Positions 58,174 through 64,000 of a DNA stretch of 64,000 bases are shown here, piece after piece; within the stretch, counting starts at the first letter, position 1, and every line of letters starts with the position of its first letter. The notes under the pieces were generated by a model. It searched no databases and had not been told where the DNA came from. It saw only the letters and a list, made by a program, of their open reading frames with translations. The translations under genes were made by a program, and so were the position numbers. This DNA is from Neoarius graeffei (lineage: Eukaryota; Chordata; Actinopteri; Siluriformes; Ariidae): positions 37,133,732 through 37,197,731 of the forward strand of contig NC_083587.1 of assembly GCF_027579695.1 (NCBI RefSeq), read 5' to 3'.

Positions 58174-59725
58174 CTTCACTTATTTGCATTATTAGATAAA
58201 CTTAAATATTACAAAATAAGATTGTTTCTTGTAAAATGAAATGGAACGATTGCATTAACTAAAGCCATTTTTATTACATTCTATTGTTTTGATTTATTAA
58301 GTTAAATCAATTTCAGGAAAAAATTGCAGCAATGATTGTTTTATATAATAATCTACTGTTATCAGTGTGCAGTCTTGTAAAAATTCAGTTTTTTACTCTT
58401 TCAACAACATGGTACAACCTGCATTACTGTAAATAAACATGACAGCAAGAATGTTGTAAATAGTAATTGCAGAAACATCTCTGCTACCAGTAACTCAGGG
58501 TAAATATATGATATTTAGTAAATTAAAATAATTTTAGTGCAATGATTGTCACTGTTAAAACTTTCACTATGTAACAATGACTAAATAACTGCCTCATTAC
58601 TACTTTTATCTGGCTCTGACATACTGTTAATGTACTGTTCCTATGGCCTTCTAATGTAAATCAGCCTGGCAAATATTATACCACAACCTTCTGACTGCAT
58701 CACTTGAATAAGGTACAGTATGTCGATGTCACATCAGGATGGATAAAATATGCTTTAAGGCAGCTGATTTTATTTTTTTTAGATTAAACCTTTAGAAATG
58801 TTTGTAGGTTTATGTCAGTTATCTCAACTTTGTAGGTATATGTAGGTGTTATCAGGCAAAGTGTATTCAAATGTGATGCTGCTCCATTTTAAAGAGAATT
58901 TTGTTAAGTGCTCAGCCAAGGTTCAGGTCCAATCTTGAAACTTTTGTGGAACAAAGAAGGGGCTGATTAGAAAACAAGCTAACAATTGGCAAATTTAACT
59001 AACTGGGTGAGTAAGATACAGGCTGGAGAGATAAATGAATGTATAAGTCCATTCCCTCAATTATTATCAGTTCTGTAAAACATTTCTAAAGATCTCTCAT
59101 TTTGAAAATTTCCAGTTAACATTGGTTATTGCCAGCATGGAGTGCTTTATCGTGACATTTCACAGACTCTGTCAATCAAGGCTATAGAAGAATCTATTCA
59201 TGCAATGATGCCAAAGAATATAGCAGTCTGTCCTTGTCTACATGGTTCAGTATGTACTACAGTTAGTGGCTCTAACTATTCCATGTTTCTTTACCTAATC
59301 CATTTGAAAAGACTGATGAAGGCCATTTTGATGGTCCAGTCAAGATCAAGTGTGTTTTTTATTCACTGAAACCAGAAGTGTTTGAATTATGCCACACACA
59401 GGAACTTGGAATCATTTTATTTCACTCTGTTAGGAATGAGAGAGAAACTAGGCCTGTCTAAGAAAATAGTGCCATTTATTATTTAATGATCTGCTCAGTG
59501 CACATCTCCAAAAATATTAAAATGTCCACTGTTGGTACAAAATATGTTGAAAATTGAGTGTGAACTTACTCATTAATGAGGAAGAGCTTCTTTATTTTCT
59601 TGTCCAATAGCCCACAAGACTAAAAGCTAAAAGCAGGACTCATATGTGTAAACTCAGCTATAAGTTTATTACGCCAAATTCAACCTGTATTCACAGTCCG
59701 TGCAGACAGAGTTAAATTAGGATGA
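58174..59725. other. Intronic, no recognised feature
   Basis: AT-rich unique-looking sequence. A short frame at 59142-59369 (MLYRDISQTLSIKAIEESIH) is not recognised and is most likely chance. Confidence 0.4.
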
Positions 59726-60690
59726 TCCATAAACATGCAATGGTTAGCACCATTGCTGTCACCTCACAGCAAGAAGGTTCTGGGTTTGAACCTACTGGTC
59801 AAACCAGGGTCTTTCTGTGCCCCAGTCATTTAAGAGTTGCCAGTTTGCATGTTTCCTCATTCCTCTGTGGGTTTTCTCTGGGTCCTCCAGTTTCTTCTCG
59901 CTCTCCAAAGCATATATGTCAACCTATACGGAATGTCCGTATTTTATACGGATTTGATTCAATAAACGTAGTATACGGGCGTACAAATAAAGTTATACGG
60001 ATTCTTTAAAAAAACTTCAATATTTATTTACAGCTATAATCAATTCCCACGATGATAAAAGAGCGCATAACTTTTACAAACGTACTGTACACTACAGAAA
60101 GCACAGACAGCCAGTAAAGAGTCTTATGAAATCGTGCGTTATCTTGTGGTAGCGAGACTTCGTTCCACTTTTGATCATGCGCGCACCGCATTGGGAGAAT
60201 CCCGCCAACCGGGAAGTAACATTTTGTTTGAAAAGTGTATTTCCACCTGAGTGACTTTCACTAGCGACTGAAAAGATTCTGAATGGGCACTCCGGCAAGA
60301 TCAACACAGACACTTGCTGTGACATGCAGCCTCGTGAGGTATTGGTGCAGACTGCTAAAAAAAGCTGTCATGGAGTACAATTCAGAACATTAGAGTGACA
60401 CTTTGTGTTTTTGTCAAACATTGGAGCTTTGTATTCATTCTGAAGGTTATTGTTATTAATATTGAATAAAAAGTAACTTGGATATATCATTGTTAATTAT
60501 CATTCAAATTTTAGGTAAATTATTTTAATTTGCATCTTATAAGGATTTTATAAGGGAAATACGGATTTTGGAGGTTGGTTATACAGGTTTGATTGACCAA
60601 AGGTTGACATGTATGCCAAAGAAATGCCTGTCACCCAATCTCAGCTGGCATTGGCCCAGCTCACCTGCAACCCTCAATGGATAAGTGGTA
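59726..60690 (+). repeat. Old V-SINE split by a MITE
   Basis: The head (AATGGTTAGCACCATTGCTG, GGTTCTGGGTTTGAACC) and degraded core (TTTGCATGTTTCCTCATTCC) run to 59910. The tail (TCAGCTGGCATTGGCCCAGC, CAACCCTCAATGGATAAGTG) resumes at 60616. Confidence 0.75.
59911..60615. mobile_element. MITE with CATAYATGTCAACC ends
   Basis: Inverted ends CATATATGTCAACC and GGTTGACATGTATG. CCAAAG is repeated at 59905-59910 and 60616-60621. The interior includes repeated TATACGGA motifs near both ends. Noncoding, superfamily uncertain (hAT possible). Confidence 0.75.
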
Positions 60691-62107
60691 CCAAGAATGA
60701 ATGAATACACAAACAGTAGGCCAAGGATGCACAAGCACAAGGTAACTAGAAATGAGGAATAATACAAAAACAACACTGAGTATTGCAGGCTAAAATCACG
60801 ACTAATCTTTGCAAAGGGAAATGGAAAGGAATAAAATAGACAAAAAGACAAGGGGGAAACAAGCAAGAGATGTTGCTATTTAGCGAACAAGTCAAACAAA
60901 TAGCATAGACAACATAAGAAAATTGGAAATCCATTATCCTGAAAGTGACACATGGAGCAGAAAATAGGTAAGAACAGAACCAGGGAAGACATGACGCCTT
61001 GTTTTTGGTCTGGTCGTGTACGTTAGGGAAGAAAAATTTATGGAAATCATGAAACAGCTGCTGGTCCAGGAGAACCTACTGTTTAGGCTTTCTCTGCTAT
61101 GACAGACCTTACTGAACTAATCAGCTGATTAACAGTGCTTCCTGAGTTGAAGTGAAGTGGGTTTGCTAGAGAAGGAAAAACGCTCAGATGTGCAGGACAG
61201 AGGGTACTCCAGGACCAGGATTGGGAACCTGTGGTTTAGAGAGTGCATTGCATCACTGACACTTAGGTAAGGAAATTAGGAAACAAACAGGGTGGTAAAA
61301 ACAATCAGTCTGTCTAAAGATAATGCTTAAAACCTTGCTAATTTTCTCACTTGGCATGATTTGCTCAATTTCTTTGATCACGTTGCTGAATAACTTTGCA
61401 CTGTGGCAAAATGTTCATGTCTCATTCATTCAGTTTGTAAACAGAGCTGTAAAATTCCCCATGATACGCTTATACTTTTGTAGTGATGGTAGCGGGAAAG
61501 AAAATGTTTTACAATCTTTGAATAATCTAATGAAAAATAATTGAGAAGTCAAGAGATAAAACTCCCTGAATTAATCAATGATTATTACATGACACATGTA
61601 AGAGCAAACACTGAGCTGTGGAGAGAAGAGGTGATGATAAGACTCATGGTTGTCAAACCCATGAGTTTCAAACCCTTACTGTACCTTGTGTCATTCTTTC
61701 ATATGTGTCACAAATACATTTGCTTGCTAGTTTAGGGTAATGTTTAAATAATTTGAAGGTGCTGACTGCAAAATCATCTGAAATTTTAAATTTTTTTTGA
61801 TTGTGCATGGCATTTTCCTATGCCTTGCAAGAACAATATCATGCGGACAAGATGTGATCATTTTGATGTGCTGAGGTTCATTTTTCTCTGTTTTGGGACC
61901 GTTTTCCTAGCTCTTGTGGTAAACAGTATGGTGCTACGGAAATAGCCGAACGTGAGGAGCTTTTTTTTTTGAATGCGAAGAGCTTTAACTAATTAGCATA
62001 AATATGGAACTGTGTCACACCAAGATGGCAATGCATGGATGATATTGTGCCAATTAAAAATTTAGATTACACCAGCAGGTAGCGTTACATCCAAAAGCTG
62101 AAACATG
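60691..62107. other. Intronic, no gene
   Basis: Unique-looking. 61140-61260 (GGTACTCCAGGACCAGGATT) resembles part of a dispersed repeat. No coding structure. Confidence 0.4.
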
Positions 62108-62154
62108 CAGGCAACACAGATCCATATAACTTACCCATAAATGTTTTTATTTAT

Positions 62155-62164
62155 TCTGCTCACT

Positions 62165-62205
<41 letters not shown>

Positions 62206-62300
62206 GCACATTCACAGCTTCAGATAGTTTAAATGCAGAGGAGGAATTTCGCTGTGCTTGAGTGTACATGTGACAAAAATAAAGGATTGTTCTTCTTACT
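62155..62300 (+). repeat. SINE (CTT)n-tail family inside relic exon
   Basis: (TC)n, CACAGCTTCAGATAG, AAATGCAGAGG and AATAAAGGATTGTTCTTCTT. Flanked by long imperfect copies of TTTACCCACAAATGTATTTA, which are the target duplication. Confidence 0.8.
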
Positions 62301-62474
62301 TTACCCACAAATGTATTTATTCCACTTGAAAAGTGTTCAGCAAACCAGCTACCAGATTTGGTACACGACATCCTGAACTATTTAATATTTGGGACTTCTA
62401 AATACACTGGAGATGAATGGTATATGAAAGTATAGATGCCTAATAATATTCTGAGGCAGGTTTCGTGCTGGAAT

Positions 62475-62853
62475 CTCATCTCATCCCATTATCTGTAGCC
62501 GCTTTATCCTGTTCTACAGGGTCACAGGCAAGCTGGAGCCTATCCCAGCTGACTACGGGCGAAAGGCGGGGTACACCCTGGACAAGTCGCCAGGTCATCA
62601 CAGGGCTGACACATAGACAAAGACAACCATTCACACTCACATTCACACCTACGGTCAATTTAGAGTCACCAGTTAACCTAACCTGCATGTCTTTGGACTG
62701 TGGGGGAAACCGGAGCACCCGGAGGAAACCCACGTGGACACGGGGAGAACATGTAAACTCCGCACAGAAAGGCCCTCGCCGGCCACGGGGCTCGAACCCA
62801 GACCTTCTTGCTGTGAGGCGACAGCGCTAACCACTACACCACCGTGCCGCCCC
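62475..62853 (-). repeat. V-SINE with target duplication
   Basis: Complete and near consensus. TCGTGCTGGAAT at 62463-62474 is repeated at 62854-62865. Confidence 0.95.
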
Positions 62854-63116
62854 TCGTGCTGGAATGTTATGGGAAATTCCTGATAAAGAAAAATACCTTA
62901 TTATGAAAAGGTAAGCTCAAACGCGGACTTCTAATAGTAATAAACAAGCCAGGACCTAGATCTAGCATATTTTATGGTGGTTATCCTTATCTACATTATC
63001 AGTACATAACAAACATGCTACTAATCTAGCCAAGTATTAGGTCTAATAAACTATATCACATCCAAAGTCCACATCCAGATCTACCTTTTAATGTTGCACA
63101 GAGCTTTCACACTAAC

Positions 63117-63285
63117 CTGATGTAAAATGTTTGCCACACACACGGGAATGTTTAACTGCATTCTTCCCATTTAACTGCAGCTTGCCATTTTTCTCATCTT
63201 TCTGGGTTTGCCAGGAAGCGGTGAAAAGTTATACCAGGCTCATCTCCACGTCTGTTATTACATCCAAAAGCACTATAGGTCTCTG
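63117..63285 (-). pseudogene. THAP-domain relic
   Basis: The minus strand reads YSAFGCNNRRGDEPGITFHR, FLANPER, a stop, EKWQAAVKW, and after a frame change KHSRVCGKHFTSG before a GTTAGT donor. The GC.N...GI.FHRF, EKW and C.KHF landmarks are a THAP finger. The first zinc cysteine position is Tyr (probably TGT to TAT). One stop and a shift break it. It converges with the YqaJ-type relic on the left, and an ISL2EU-like origin is inferred. Confidence 0.65.
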
Positions 63286-64000
63286 GTATTGTTCTTTCAG
63301 ATATAACTTCTACAAGTTTATTTGGAGATGTTTACTGAGTTGGGCTTATAGTCACTTGTGTACACTTGTGCCAGTCGTTGACAAACACAAAGCTCGGCCA
63401 GATAAACAAATCTACATTTACGATAACGTCATAAGAAAAGCCCCTACAACTCCATACTTGCTACCGTGGAGTCAAGCTCATGCATTCTAAGGCTAAGATA
63501 GCTAAGCACTAGCTAGAATGATTTAGTCATCTGTCCAGAAAAATGATGTCATCTAACCTTACTCTATCTTGCAGTTGCACTCACTAGGCAGACTTTCCTT
63601 TTCTTTTCCGCTGGCTTTTAGCTGGCAGGACAGCGGAGTCCGCCATGTTTGCCCATGCTGACTTATTTTGGTTAAAAGTCAGTCAAACACGCCCCATGGT
63701 GGTCACATGATATTGCTGCTTGCTTGCTTCAGCAATTTTCAGAATCGTAAAATGCGGAACGCATTTTATCTTGGCAAAACAGTGACACATAGGATACACG
63801 GTGTGTGCAGCAGCGAAACATCTCAAAACTCCAACAGCAATAGAAATAGAACATTTTGCCCAGAATTCAACTTTGCAGTCAGAACCTTTAACATAATTGC
63901 GACTGAGATAATATTATAATATCAGTAGAGTTACAGTGTAAATATAATCAATCTCAATGACATATAAATGTTTTTTTTGTTCTTTGTATATAAAGTAAAG
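63286..64000. other. Intronic, no certain gene
   Basis: A minus-strand ATG at about 63644 starts a 20-codon basic frame (MADSAVLPAKSQRKRKGKSA) upstream of the THAP relic. It could be a decayed first exon, but support is weak. Nothing else was seen. Confidence 0.35.

Larger units (their letters stand above)
62111..62918 (+). pseudogene. YqaJ-type companion exon, two SINEs inside
   Basis: After a GCAG acceptor the frame gives NTDPYNLPINVF. A SINE interrupts it, and it resumes as PLEKCSANQLPDLVHDILNY and LIFGTSKYTGDEWYMKV, then stops. After the V-SINE further coding-like sequence (LWEIPDKEKYLIMKR) runs to a GTAAG donor at 62912. 'DPY.LP...LPD...DI.NYLIF.TS.YT...' resembles the N-terminal part of fish repeat-encoded YqaJ exonuclease proteins, as recalled. 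It converges with the minus-strand THAP relic at 63117, the same layout as 1907-2512. Frame breaks and SINEs make it nonfunctional. Confidence 0.5.

Noticed and set aside
59142-59369. 75-residue frame MLYRDISQTLSIKA...
   Set aside because: No motif, splice context or repeat relation found. Its length is compatible with chance in this composition.

Overview
The window looks like about 64 kb of a teleost fish chromosome. The evidence is dense V-SINE-type elements (DANA/Mermaid-like), several Tc1 families, fish-type hAT elements and very abundant CA, GATA, TTTC and TTA microsatellites. The dominant SINE, with (GAGAT)n or (GGAT)n tails, together with these Tc1 families suggests an otophysan such as a catfish; that is inference. 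No prokaryotic genes, operons, CRISPR arrays or functional tRNA/rRNA genes were seen.

Only two segments look like host coding sequence, both on the + strand. Spliced together they stay in frame and read as the N-terminus of the POU-homeodomain transcription factor POU6F2: an exon at 9454-9613 (MITGQLSKPLLSLRGEM...DKLYG) and an exon at 48123-48220 (...QPHPAYPVGPQ). The intron between them is 38,509 bp. The next exon was not found in the remaining 15.8 kb, and the POU and homeodomain exons lie outside the window. Nearly everything else is 5' flank or intron filled with nested mobile DNA.

Layout: 1-9.4 kb is 5' flank or upstream intron, with a relic of a THAP + YqaJ-type two-gene transposon (1.9-2.5 kb), a Tc1 relic split by a SINE (2.8-3.7 kb) and microsatellites. 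From 9.6 to 48.1 kb is the large intron. It holds a Tc1 element with an intact transposase frame inside a GATA array (24.5-26.1 kb), a frameshifted Tc1 of another family (40.1-41.7 kb), and two inverted copies of a foldback MITE (29.1-30.3 and 33.9-34.5 kb). One foldback copy carries a TTAA-flanked THAP (Kolobok-like) insertion. The intron also holds a solo LTR (30.6 kb), a hAT with another hAT inside it (42.4-44.9 kb) and many SINEs. From 48.2 to 64 kb is the next intron: a TIR element with a Crypton-like reading frame (48.4-48.9 kb), a 4-kb hAT (51.0-55.0 kb) swallowing a SINE and a 2.2-kb long-inverted-repeat element, a third Tc1 with an intact transposase frame (55.4-57.0 kb), a SINE split by a MITE that itself carries a piece of Tc1 transposase (57.1-58.2 kb), and a second THAP/YqaJ-type relic (62.1-63.3 kb).

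The most interesting items are the recurring convergent THAP/YqaJ-type relics, the long inverted repeat with TATT target duplication, the Tc1 fragment captured by a MITE, the snap-back SINE head at 20.0 kb, and a pou6f2 exon whose splice signals are made of microsatellite DNA. Protein-family calls are from memory and were not checked by any search.
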